Origin: Opitutaceae bacterium
Lineage (GTDB): Bacteria; Verrucomicrobiota; Verrucomicrobiia; Opitutales; Opitutaceae
DNA: 64,000 bases
NCBI GenBank assembly: GCA_027485815.1
Contig: JAIXQE010000086.1
Span: forward strand, 1 to 64,000
Direction of reading: 5' to 3'
Shown: piece after piece, positions 40,553 through 48,499 of the stretch
Layout: each line of letters begins with the position of its first letter
Position numbering within the stretch: position 1 is the first letter of the stretch
Position numbers and translations under genes: made by a program
Notes under the pieces: model-generated
Told to the model about the DNA's origin: nothing
The model's input: only the letters and a program-made list of their open reading frames with translations
Databases searched by the model: none

Positions 40553-41286
40553 AACCGCTCCTCGCCCTCCTCCTCGCCCTCGCCGCGCTGGTGCTCGCCC
40601 GTGCCGCGGAAACGCCCCGCGTCTTTCTCGCCGGGGACTCCACGATGGCCGACAAGCCGCTCGACCTGCCGGAGCGCGGCTGGGGGATGGCCCTCGGGCC
40701 GCTCCTCCGCGAGGGCGTCGCCGTGCGCAACCACGCGATGAACGGCCGGAGCACGAAGAGCTTCCTCGACGAGGGGCGCTGGGCGAAGCTCGCCGCGGAG
40801 CTGCGACCGGGGGACTTCGTCCTCATCCAGTTCGCGCACAACGACGAGAAGCGCGAGGATCCGAAGCGGTTCACGGATCCGGCCACCACCTTCCGGGAGA
40901 ATCTCCGGCGATTCGTGCGCGAGGCCCGGGCGCGTGGGGCAGTGCCGCTGCTCGCGACGCCGGTGTGCCGCCGCAAGTTCGACGCTGCGGGCAAGTTGCG
41001 CGACACCCACGGAGATTATCCCGCCGCGGTCCGCGCGGTGGCGCAGGAGGAGCAGGTCCCGCTGCTCGACCTCCAGCGGGCGACGGCGGCCTGGCTGCAG
41101 CGGGAGGGGGACATCCCCTCGCGCCGTTTCTTCATGTGGCTCGCGCCGGGAGCGCACCCGCGGATCCCGGAAGGGCGCCAGGACGACACCCATTTCGTGG
41201 CGGCCGGGGCGGAGGCGGTCGCGGCGCTCGCGGTCGCGGCGATCCGGGAACAGAACCTGCCGCTCGCCCCTTGGCTGCGGCCGTAG
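40549..41286 (+). CDS. Secreted SGNH esterase, rhamnogalacturonan acetylesterase-like
   Basis: A 245-aa protein starting at GTG 40549, which overlaps the previous stop (GTGA) and begins a signal peptide VKPLLALLLALAALVLARA. SGNH blocks are all present: GDST with nucleophile S31, the Gly/Asn region NHAMNGRSTKSFLDEG, FAHND in block III, and the D212-D-T-H215 dyad (QDDTHFVAAG). GDSTMAD, GRSTKSF and FAHND are characteristic of the rhamnogalacturonan acetylesterase branch. That branch removes acetyl groups from galacturonate residues of the pectin backbone. Position next to L-rhamnose mutarotase supports a role with rhamnose-containing pectin. The longer frame upstream lies inside the preceding gene. 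Confidence 0.88.
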   Translation: MKPLLALLLALAALVLARAAETPRVFLAGDSTMADKPLDLPERGWGMALGPLLREGVAVRNHAMNGRSTKSFLDEGRWAKLAAELRPGDFVLIQFAHNDEKREDPKRFTDPATTFRENLRRFVREARARGAVPLLATPVCRRKFDAAGKLRDTHGDYPAAVRAVAQEEQVPLLDLQRATAAWLQREGDIPSRRFFMWLAPGAHPRIPEGRQDDTHFVAAGAEAVAALAVAAIREQNLPLAPWLRP

Positions 41287-41302
41287 CCCGGACCGGAGCG
41301 CT

Positions 41303-41617
41303 TCAGTCGAGGTGGAATACCTCGCGCAACCCGCGGGACACCGGGCGCGCGTCGGGCGCGGCCGGCATCACGTCGGCCATCCGCCGCCACCAGCGGCGGC
41401 AGACGTCGGTCGCGGCAATCGCGGCCCAGCGCTCCTCGCTCTCGATCTCCGCATAGGCGAAGAGCTGCCGCGTCTCCTCGTGCAGGAAGATCGAATAGTT
41501 GTGGACGCCATGCGCGCGGAGCACCGCCTCGAGCTCCGGCCAGATCGGCTGGTGGCGGCGGGCGTACTCGGCCTCGGCACCGGGGTGGACGCTCATCACG
41601 AAGGCCTTGCGGATCAT
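41303..41617 (-). CDS. rhaM: L-rhamnose mutarotase
   Basis: A 104-aa protein, exactly the length of E. coli RhaM and nearly collinear with it: [71 protein letters not shown] and the [11 protein letters not shown] end. The catalytic Tyr18 and His22 are present. It interconverts alpha- and beta-L-rhamnopyranose, delivering the beta form for rhamnose isomerase. The start overlaps the stop of the upstream secreted-protein gene in an ATGA junction (41614-41617), so it is probably translationally coupled. RhaA/RhaB/RhaD are not in this window, but the neighbouring pectin acetylesterase and the sugar symporter fit a rhamnose pathway. Confidence 0.95.
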   Translation of the reverse strand: MIRKAFVMSVHPGAEAEYARRHQPIWPELEAVLRAHGVHNYSIFLHEETRQLFAYAEIESEERWAAIAATDVCRRWWRRMADVMPAAPDARPVSRGLREVFHLD

Positions 41618-43368
41618 TTGCGGGGGGCGGGAGGCGGCGGTGGTTGCGGGGCGGGCGCGGCCGGACGTTCGAGGGTGGTCAACCCGTCGAGGAACGACTC
41701 CCGGGCGGGCGCGGACGCCGCGGGCGCGGGGGCGCCGGCGGGCGGCGGGGCGTCGAGGGAGGACCGGAGCAGTTGGAAGCGTTCCCGGTCGGCGGGTTCG
41801 CGGGCCAGCTTGATTCCGCGCTCGGCCATCGCCCTCGCCTCGGTCGGGAAGCCGCGGCGGTGGGCGAGCAGCGCGGCCTGCTGCAGCAGCGCCAGGTCGC
41901 GGGGGAAGCGGTTGAGCCCCTCGATCACCACGGCGAGGTGTTCCGCCTGCGGAGACACCACGGACTGCATCCAGGTTTCCGCGATCAGTCCGTACGTCGC
42001 CGCGAGCGGCGGCGGCTGCTTCAGCGCGGTGAACAGCGGGGTCAGCACGGCGGTAACCTGCGCCTCGCTCAGGCGGCCGTCCGGCGCGCCCGGCCGCCCG
42101 CGGGCCTCGTCCAGCCGCAGGCGGGCCAGCTCGACGTGGGCGCGGGCGCGGATCGCCCCGGATTGGGCGGCCGCCTCGAGGAAACGCCGTGCGCGGTCGC
42201 GGCGACCCGCCTCCAGCTCGTCGAGCCCCAGTGCCGCCAGCAGCCGCGGGTCGCGCTCGCCGCGCACGTAGGGCGCGATGAGCGCGTTGCGCGCGGAGTC
42301 GCCGTGGCCGCCGAGCCGCAGCACCTCGCCCTTGATGCGCCCGACGTCCGCGTCCGGGGCCGCCCGCAGCTCGACCGGCGGCGGCGGCGGCAGCGCCTCG
42401 CCCTTCTTGGCCTGGAAGCGCATCGCGTTGTAGACCGTGAACTCGCAGTGGCTCCGGATCTCGAGGGCCATCTGCCGGTAGGTGCGGTTGAAGCACTCCT
42501 TGAAGAGCTGCTCGCTCAGCGGCTCGCTGCCGAGCCGCGTCACGAACTGCAGGAACGGTTTCTGGTACTTCCGGTTGTTGCCGTAGAGGCAAAGGTGGAC
42601 GAACGCGTAGCACTGGGCCTTCCAGTAGCGCGTGCGCTGGCGCGGACCCTCCGTCCGCAGCATTTCCCCGAGGGGGACGAGGGCCTTGCGCGAGAGCACC
42701 TGGTTGAAGTCCCCGAGCTTCTCCGCGCCGAACCCGTCCCCGATCTGCCCGAAGGTGATCGTCTCGCGCGAGAAATCGATCGCGCCGAACAGCTGGACGA
42801 GGCCCTCCTCGAACCACGCCGGGGGCGGCGCCGCGAGCTGGCGCCGGATCAGGTGGCGGAAGTACTCGATGTAGAACGAGCGGTACGGGTCGCTCTCGAC
42901 CGTTTCCGCGTCGCTGAAGCGGAGCTCCTGCAGGGCGAAGTCGACGACGATCGCGGCGCGCTCCGGGTTCTGGAAGAACAGGCTGTTCATCGCGAACCGC
43001 TCCGCGCGGTCGCGCACGGGCAGGAACTCGTCGAACCCGCGCCCGCGGCCGCAGAGGATCAGCGCGGTCGGCACGGCGACCTGCCCGCGGGTCAGGCCCG
43101 GCATGATGATCTCGATCACCTGCTGCAGCAGCAGGAAGTCGGCGACGAAGCGCCGCGTCTCCCGCTCCGAGAGGCGCGAGAGGATCTCGAAGCCCGGGAT
43201 CTCCGCGTACCGCCACTCCTCGGGGGGCGGCAACACGCGCGAGTCAGTGACCTCGAACACGGGCAGCTCGACGACCGGGCCGGGCGCGGCCGGCGCCGCC
43301 GCCGGAGGCGTGGCAGCGGCCGCGGGAAGGGCCGCGAGGGTAGCCCAGAGAAGAAAACGGGAACGCAT
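41614..43368 (-). CDS. Secreted protein with degenerate gluzincin-peptidase fold (paralogue A)
   Basis: A 584-aa exported protein (signal peptide [19 protein letters not shown]). After a short linker comes V33-x-L-x-x-F-x-V-T-x-x-R44, then [20 protein letters not shown]. Residues ~70-340 resemble the peptidase-MA/DUF1570-like gluzincin fold. The PAWFEEGL block (183-190) is the usual W-x-x-E-G-x after the zinc site, but the HExxH position reads E168-Y-F-R-H172, losing the first His and catalytic Glu. A conserved [19 protein letters not shown] lies further on, then alanine/arginine-rich helical repeats resembling TPRs, and a Pro/Ala tail. It is probably non-proteolytic. No named family is recognised. 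6 bp separate it from its paralogue; its stop overlaps rhaM. Confidence 0.75.
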   Translation of the reverse strand: MRSRFLLWATLAALPAAAATPPAAAPAAPGPVVELPVFEVTDSRVLPPPEEWRYAEIPGFEILSRLSERETRRFVADFLLLQQVIEIIMPGLTRGQVAVPTALILCGRGRGFDEFLPVRDRAERFAMNSLFFQNPERAAIVVDFALQELRFSDAETVESDPYRSFYIEYFRHLIRRQLAAPPPAWFEEGLVQLFGAIDFSRETITFGQIGDGFGAEKLGDFNQVLSRKALVPLGEMLRTEGPRQRTRYWKAQCYAFVHLCLYGNNRKYQKPFLQFVTRLGSEPLSEQLFKECFNRTYRQMALEIRSHCEFTVYNAMRFQAKKGEALPPPPPVELRAAPDADVGRIKGEVLRLGGHGDSARNALIAPYVRGERDPRLLAALGLDELEAGRRDRARRFLEAAAQSGAIRARAHVELARLRLDEARGRPGAPDGRLSEAQVTAVLTPLFTALKQPPPLAATYGLIAETWMQSVVSPQAEHLAVVIEGLNRFPRDLALLQQAALLAHRRGFPTEARAMAERGIKLAREPADRERFQLLRSSLDAPPPAGAPAPAASAPARESFLDGLTTLERPAAPAPQPPPPPAPRK

Positions 43369-43374
43369 CGGGAT

Positions 43375-45162
43375 TCAGGGCCGGGGGGCCCCCGGGGCCG
43401 CCGCGGCGGGCGGCGGCGCGGCGGGGGGCGCGGGCGGAAGGGATTCCTTAAGGCCGGTGAAGCGCTGCCGTGCCTCGGGGGTAGGCGCGTACTTCACGCC
43501 ATGGTCGGCGAGGGCGTGGGCCGACTGGAGGTCGCCGGCGTCACGGGCCAGCACGCCGGCCTGGAAGACCGTCCGCAGTCGCGTCGGGAACAGCATCGCG
43601 CCCTCGACCATCAGCTTGGCCTCCTCGCGCGTCGGCGCGGTCGCGCTGCGCGCCCAGGTATCGCCGGCGACGTCGTAGACCGCCGGGAGCAGCGGCGGCT
43701 TCCCGTGCGCCAGCTGGAGCGGCGCGAGCACGGCGCGGGTTTGGGCCGGCGTCAGCTGGGTGCCCGCGCCGGGGGCCGCGAGCGCCTCGGCGAGCCGCAG
43801 GCGGGCAAGATCCAGGTTCGCCTCGGAGCGCCGCGCCCCCGCGGCGAAGGCGCCCTCGAGGAAACTGCGCGCCCGGGCCGCGTCGCCGTGGCGCTGCTCG
43901 TACAGGCCGAGCGCGGCCAGCAGGTACGGATCGCGCTCCCCGCGGGTGTAGGGGGCGACCAGCTCCGCCCGGGCCGGCTTCACCCGCCCGGCCAACACCA
44001 TCGCCTCGCCCTTGATGCGCCCCACCTCGGCCTGGGTCGCGTCGCGCAGCTCGACCGGCGCTGGCGGGACGATCACGTCCTCCTTCGACCGGTACTCGCG
44101 GTGCTGGTAGACCGTGAAGTCGATGTAGCCCCGGAGCTCCAGGAGCATCTGCTTGTAGGTGCGGTTGAAGACCTGACGGAACATTTCCTCGCTGGCGGGC
44201 TCGCGCGCCAGCCGCTGGAGGAAGGTGGCGAACGGCTTCTGGTACTTCCCGTTCAGGCCGTAGAGGCACATGTGGACGAACGCGTAGGCCTGCTTCGCCC
44301 AGCGGTTGTTGCCGAGCACGTTCGTCGCCTCCGAGGAGTCGTGCGCGACGGCGAAGAATTTATCCAGCGGCACGAGCGCCTTGCGCTGCAGCGCGGCGTT
44401 GAAATCACGGTCCTCCGCCGGCGCACCCGGCAGCGCCATCGACTCCGCGCCCTCTTCCCCTGCGCCCAGCGCGTTGAGCTGCTGCACCATCGCCGCCTGC
44501 GCCGAGATGGTGTTGGGGTCCTCCAGCTTGGCGAAGGAGATCCAGCGGCGGTCGAACTCCATCCGCATGATGATCTGCGACAGCCCCTCCTCGACCCACG
44601 CCGGCAGCCGCGGCTCGCTGCTGCTCAGTAGGTAGCGCACGTACTCGCGGTACAGCTGCTTGTCGTGGTCGACGGAGACCATCCCGGAGTCCGTGCCCGT
44701 GGCCGCGTCGTTCAGGCCGTCGACGTTGAGGACGTTCAGGGTCGTGGCCTGCAGGTCGATGACGATCGCGGTCTGCGCCCCCTGCTTGAGGAAGACGCTG
44801 GCGAAGCCCGCGTCGGGCACGTAGCGGCCCGCGGGGATGAAATCCTGGAACTTGCCCCGCTTCGCGCAGAGGATCAGCGACGTGGTCTGCGGATGCCGCC
44901 CCGGCTGGGGCCAGACGTGGCCCAGCGCCTGCCGGAACATCGCGAAGTCCCTCAGCAGCCGCTGGGTCGCGCGGTCCGACGCGTTGCTCAGGACCTCGAA
45001 GCCGGGGATCGCCGCGTAGCGCCACGCCTCCGGGGGCGGCAGCTCGCGGTTGTCGGTCACCACGAAGCGGGGCAGTTCGACAACGGGTTCCGCGGCGGGG
45101 GCGGTTTCCGCGGCGGCCAGCGGGCCGGCGAGCGCCAGCAGGGCGGCGAGGGGCAGTCTCAT
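43375..45162 (-). CDS. Secreted protein with degenerate gluzincin-peptidase fold (paralogue B)
   Basis: A 595-aa exported protein, paralogous to the next gene downstream. Signal peptide MRLPLAALLALAGPLAAAE, then V28-x-L-x-x-F-x-V-T-x-x-R39 and ELPPPEAWRYAAIPGFEVLSNASDRATQ. In the peptidase-like domain, LPAWVEEGL (187-194) is intact, but the HExxH slot is E173-Y-V-R-Y177, with neither histidine. The strongly conserved middle block is QAYAFVHMCLYGLNGKYQKPFATFLQRLA and FNRTYKQMLLELRGYIDFTVYQ. The C-terminal third is helical with TPR-like spacing and a Pro/Ala tail. Function is unknown; a non-catalytic, outer-membrane or periplasmic binding role is plausible. It follows the SSS symporter gene after 86 bp and precedes paralogue A by 6 bp. 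Confidence 0.75.
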   Translation of the reverse strand: MRLPLAALLALAGPLAAAETAPAAEPVVELPRFVVTDNRELPPPEAWRYAAIPGFEVLSNASDRATQRLLRDFAMFRQALGHVWPQPGRHPQTTSLILCAKRGKFQDFIPAGRYVPDAGFASVFLKQGAQTAIVIDLQATTLNVLNVDGLNDAATGTDSGMVSVDHDKQLYREYVRYLLSSSEPRLPAWVEEGLSQIIMRMEFDRRWISFAKLEDPNTISAQAAMVQQLNALGAGEEGAESMALPGAPAEDRDFNAALQRKALVPLDKFFAVAHDSSEATNVLGNNRWAKQAYAFVHMCLYGLNGKYQKPFATFLQRLAREPASEEMFRQVFNRTYKQMLLELRGYIDFTVYQHREYRSKEDVIVPPAPVELRDATQAEVGRIKGEAMVLAGRVKPARAELVAPYTRGERDPYLLAALGLYEQRHGDAARARSFLEGAFAAGARRSEANLDLARLRLAEALAAPGAGTQLTPAQTRAVLAPLQLAHGKPPLLPAVYDVAGDTWARSATAPTREEAKLMVEGAMLFPTRLRTVFQAGVLARDAGDLQSAHALADHGVKYAPTPEARQRFTGLKESLPPAPPAAPPPAAAAPGAPRP

Positions 45163-45248
45163 GCAAGGGCGAGACGAACGCGGCGGCCCGAAGTTGCCGA
45201 GCCCAAAGCGGGGCCACCGGGAACCGAGCCCCCGCGCCGGGCCCGCCC

Positions 45249-47285
45249 TCAGGGCGCCGCCCAGCGCAGCAGGACGACGAACAGCAGCACGATGGCACCC
45301 GAGAGCGCGCAGCAGGCGAGGAAACCGACGGTGTCGACGCGGTCCCAGCGGCAGAACTCCCAGTTGGAACGCGGCCACAGCTTGGTGTGGTCGAAGCGGT
45401 CCGGCCGCCGCTCCGTCTCCGCGAGGGCCACCTGCTCCAGTTCGGGGGTCGCCCCCACCGGGGTCTTCATCCGGCCATAGAAGCGGGCCACCCGCACCGG
45501 ATCGGTCGGACGCGTCACCAGGCTCACGCCCAGCAGCACGAGGAACGGGAATGCGGCGTCGAAGAGGAACTGAAGCGTGACCCGCTCGGTCCGGGACCGG
45601 CCGGCCAGGTCGATGCCGCATTGGGAAAGCAACCAGCCCTCGAAGTTGAAGCGGTTCAGGCCGGGGCCGGCCACCCACGGGCTGGTCGGGTCCCCGGGTC
45701 GGGCACGCACCAACTGGTTGAAGTACACCGGGGCCGGGGCGGCCCCCGGGGCGCCCGCGGCGACCGTCAGCGCCGGGTGATCCCGCAGTCCGGGCACGTG
45801 CGCGGCCGTCCACGGCACCACCAGCACCACCAGTGTCGTCAAGAGGACACACCACCAGACGGCGGCGGCCGTGACGCGCCGCCAGAAGAACGTCACCAGC
45901 ACCGCCGCGCCGAAGGGCAGGTTCACCGTGAGCACCAAATTGATGATCGAGAAGAAGTCCCGCATCAGCCAACCGGCGACGGTGCCGAGGACGAGCACCG
46001 CCACGATGGTGCAGCGGGCGAGAAAGACCCCCTGGGCCTCCGAGAGGTCGGGCCAGACCTGGCGGAACACGTTGCGGACGAAGAGCGAGGAGATGGCGAG
46101 CGCCTTGGCCGCGAGGGTCGACATCGTGCCCGCGATGACCCCGGCGAGCATCAGGCCGGCCAGGCCCGGGCCGAGCAGGCGGTTGGACATCGCGCCCCAC
46201 GCGGTGTCCGGGTCGGACAGCCCGCCGGGACCGAACAGGGCCACCGCGATCAGGCCCGCGAAGGCCCAGAGGATGATCATCAGCCGCTTCAGGTAGGTGC
46301 CCGACACCCCCGAGCGGGCGGCGAACTCGTCCCGCGCCGAACCGCAGATGCCCATGTTGTGGCTCAGGCCGGCGTTCTGGACCACGCTGACCAGCAAAAT
46401 GGCGGCGAGGCCCAGCACCGAGAACTGGCCCGCGCCCCCGGAGCCGAACAGGTCGAAGAAATGGGCGGGGACCTTTCGCCCCAGCTCGGCCCAGCCGCCG
46501 ATCGCCGCGAGCCCGGTCGGAATCAGGATCACGGAGAACGCGATGATCAGGATGCTCTGCAGCCCCTCGTTGGCCGCGGCCGCCGCCATCCCCCCCATCA
46601 CGATGTAGGTTCCCACCACCAGCGTGAACACCGCGTAGAACAGGACATCATTCAACAGGGTCACCTGGCTGCTGAGCTCCCCGTGCGCCGCGCGGTCGCG
46701 CAACTGCTCCAGGCGGGACTGGGCGGCGGGCGCGAGCCGACCCTCGCGCTGCTCCCGCTCGAGGGACTTCCACTCGCGGTAGCCCTCGACCCCGGCGCGC
46801 TCGCCCGCCGTCCACGCCGACTCCGGCTTCACCACCAAGGAGGAGGCGATCTTGTACGCCGTGACGTTGCCGAACCCGAGGAAGACGCAGGCGACCAGGA
46901 TCTGGAAAGTCGCGTAGAAGAGGCTCAGCCCACGGCTGGCGAAGCGGTCCTCGAACAGGTCCGAGAGCGTGGTCAGCCGCACCCGGCGGAACCAGACGTT
47001 CATGAACCAGAAGTAGGGGTTCATGAAGACGGTCTGGAACGAGAGCCAAGAACCCGGCGCCCCCTGCTGGTAGACGAAGCTCGCGGTGCTGACCGCCCCC
47101 TGCGGTTCGGTGGAGTTCCCGAAGTTGAGGAAAAACTGGTACAATTTCCCCAGCCCCCGCCCGGCCAGGAAGAACCCCTCCTCCGACTTCGCCGCCCGCG
47201 AGGCCCGGTAGCCCAGGTAGAGGACGGCGAGGAGGTACGCGGCGATGATCGCCACGTCGAGGACGTGCAGGGAGCCGAGGAGCAT
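45249..47285 (-). CDS. Sodium:solute symporter (SSS family)
   Basis: A 678-aa membrane protein with about 13-14 hydrophobic segments. The start MLLGSLHVLDVAIIAAYLLAVLYLGYRAS gives the usual first helix; SEEGFFLAGRGLGKLYQFFLNFGNSTEPQGAVSTASF and TTLSDLFEDRF follow the SSS/SLC5 pattern. A cytoplasmic or periplasmic insert of ~60 residues (KPESAWTAGERAGVEGYREWKSLEREQ) and a hydrophilic C-terminal extension (FYGRMKTPVG...FDHTKLWPRSNWEF) are typical of large PVC-type members. It should import a sugar or related solute with Na+. Divergence from a LacI-type regulator and position before rhaM make rhamnose or a rhamnoside a reasonable guess, not a demonstrated substrate. Confidence 0.9.
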   Translation of the reverse strand: MLLGSLHVLDVAIIAAYLLAVLYLGYRASRAAKSEEGFFLAGRGLGKLYQFFLNFGNSTEPQGAVSTASFVYQQGAPGSWLSFQTVFMNPYFWFMNVWFRRVRLTTLSDLFEDRFASRGLSLFYATFQILVACVFLGFGNVTAYKIASSLVVKPESAWTAGERAGVEGYREWKSLEREQREGRLAPAAQSRLEQLRDRAAHGELSSQVTLLNDVLFYAVFTLVVGTYIVMGGMAAAAANEGLQSILIIAFSVILIPTGLAAIGGWAELGRKVPAHFFDLFGSGGAGQFSVLGLAAILLVSVVQNAGLSHNMGICGSARDEFAARSGVSGTYLKRLMIILWAFAGLIAVALFGPGGLSDPDTAWGAMSNRLLGPGLAGLMLAGVIAGTMSTLAAKALAISSLFVRNVFRQVWPDLSEAQGVFLARCTIVAVLVLGTVAGWLMRDFFSIINLVLTVNLPFGAAVLVTFFWRRVTAAAVWWCVLLTTLVVLVVPWTAAHVPGLRDHPALTVAAGAPGAAPAPVYFNQLVRARPGDPTSPWVAGPGLNRFNFEGWLLSQCGIDLAGRSRTERVTLQFLFDAAFPFLVLLGVSLVTRPTDPVRVARFYGRMKTPVGATPELEQVALAETERRPDRFDHTKLWPRSNWEFCRWDRVDTVGFLACCALSGAIVLLFVVLLRWAAP

Positions 47286-47386
47286 CAGGGTGGGGTGGCG
47301 GGGCGGACGGCCCCCGGGGGGTGGAACGGAAGCGAGGTCGGCCCCCGGGCCGCCGCAAGCAGAAACACGTTGCCATCCGCGGCGAC

Positions 47387-47412
47387 CGTTGGACTGTGCG
47401 GACAGTCCGACG
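47387..47412. promoter_or_regulatory. LacI-type operator palindrome
   Basis: CGTTGGACTGT, four bases GCGG, then ACAGTCCGACG: 10 of 11 base pairs in the two arms are complementary (7 of 7 in the inner arms), and the centre carries CG, as in most LacI-family operators. It ends one base before the ATG of the LacI-family gene and lies in the 127-bp gap shared with the SSS symporter, so it could mediate autorepression and control of the divergent operon. Confidence 0.7.
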
Positions 47413-48444
47413 ATGCCGCCCGTCACCCCCACCCTGCGCACGCTCGCGAAGGAGCTCGGCCTCTCACGCACCACCGTCTCCGACGCGCTGCGCGGGTCGG
47501 CGCGCGTGGATCCCCGGACCGCGGAGCGGGTGCGGCGGGCGGCGGAGGCGGCCGGCTACCGGCGCAATCCGCTCGCGGGCGCGCTGATGTCCGAACTGCG
47601 GCGCTCACGCGGCGGCGAATTCCGCGGGGTGCTCGCGGCGGTGGACTTCCATGAGGCCCGGCGGCCGGAGGGGGCGGCCGCGTACCACGGCAAGCTGGCG
47701 GAGGGGCTGGGCGAGCGCGCCGCCGCGCTCGGCTTCAAGGTGGAACGCTTCACCGCGGGCACCGAGGGTCTGAGCGTGCCCCGCCTGGGCTCCATCCTGC
47801 AGTCGCGGGGCATCGGGGCCGTCGCGCTGCTGCCCTCCTGGGTGCCCCCGGACCTCTCCGCGCTCGACTGGACCCACTTCACCGGCGTGTACACGGATTA
47901 CCTGATCGAGCGCCCCCGGCTGCACGCCGTCTGCTCGGACCAGTACCGCTCGCTCCTCGGGGCCCTGCGCCTGCTCCACGCCCGGGGCTACCGCCGGCCG
48001 GGGCTATACCTGCAGCGGCGGCAGGACGAGCGCCTGCAGTTCCGCTGGAGCGCGGCCTTCCGCGCTTTCCAGGAGTCGCTGCCCAAGGCTGATCGCACGC
48101 GTCCCCTGGTGGTCGAGGCCTACGCGCAGCCGGCCTTCACCGCATGGTTCCGCCGGGAGCAGCCGGACGTCGTCCTCAGCCACCACGCGCCGGCGATCGG
48201 GTGGATGGAGGCGGACGGCGCCCGCCTGCCTCGGACCCACGGCTTCGCCTGCCTGAACCTCGACATGGCCGCGCGCCCCGCCGCGGGCCTCGACCTGCAG
48301 CCACGCCTGCTCGGCGCCCGCGCCGCCGAGCTCCTGATCGCCCAGTTACAGCGCAACGAGACCGGCATCCCCGAATGGCCCTCGACCACGATGATCTCGG
48401 CCCGCTGGACCGAGGGCCCGACCCTGCGCCCGCCCGCCGGCTGA
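47413..48444 (+). CDS. LacI/GalR family transcriptional regulator
   Basis: A 343-aa protein. The N-terminal helix-turn-helix is TLRTLAKELGLSRTTVSDALRGSARVDPRTAERVRRAAEAAGYRRNPLAGALMSELR (about 8-64), complete with the hinge-helix region. The effector-binding domain follows (GVLAAVDFHEARRP ... GVYTDYLIERPRLHAVCSDQYRSLLGALRLLHARGYRRPGLYL). The R-x-N-P-L-A-x-x-L-M-x-E-x-R pattern after the HTH is the variant common in Verrucomicrobia. The start at 47413 is fixed by the HTH and by a palindromic operator directly before it; a longer frame upstream would run through that operator. It probably represses the divergent symporter/rhaM operon. Confidence 0.92.
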   Translation: MPPVTPTLRTLAKELGLSRTTVSDALRGSARVDPRTAERVRRAAEAAGYRRNPLAGALMSELRRSRGGEFRGVLAAVDFHEARRPEGAAAYHGKLAEGLGERAAALGFKVERFTAGTEGLSVPRLGSILQSRGIGAVALLPSWVPPDLSALDWTHFTGVYTDYLIERPRLHAVCSDQYRSLLGALRLLHARGYRRPGLYLQRRQDERLQFRWSAAFRAFQESLPKADRTRPLVVEAYAQPAFTAWFRREQPDVVLSHHAPAIGWMEADGARLPRTHGFACLNLDMAARPAAGLDLQPRLLGARAAELLIAQLQRNETGIPEWPSTTMISARWTEGPTLRPPAG

Positions 48445-48499
48445 TCCGCCGGATTTTGCAGCTGGCGCCCCGCTCCTCTGCCCGCCTCTCTCGAACCTG

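Noticed and set aside
40429-41193. Minus-strand frame opposite the SGNH esterase
   Set aside because: No domain and entirely antisense to a gene with all SGNH motifs.
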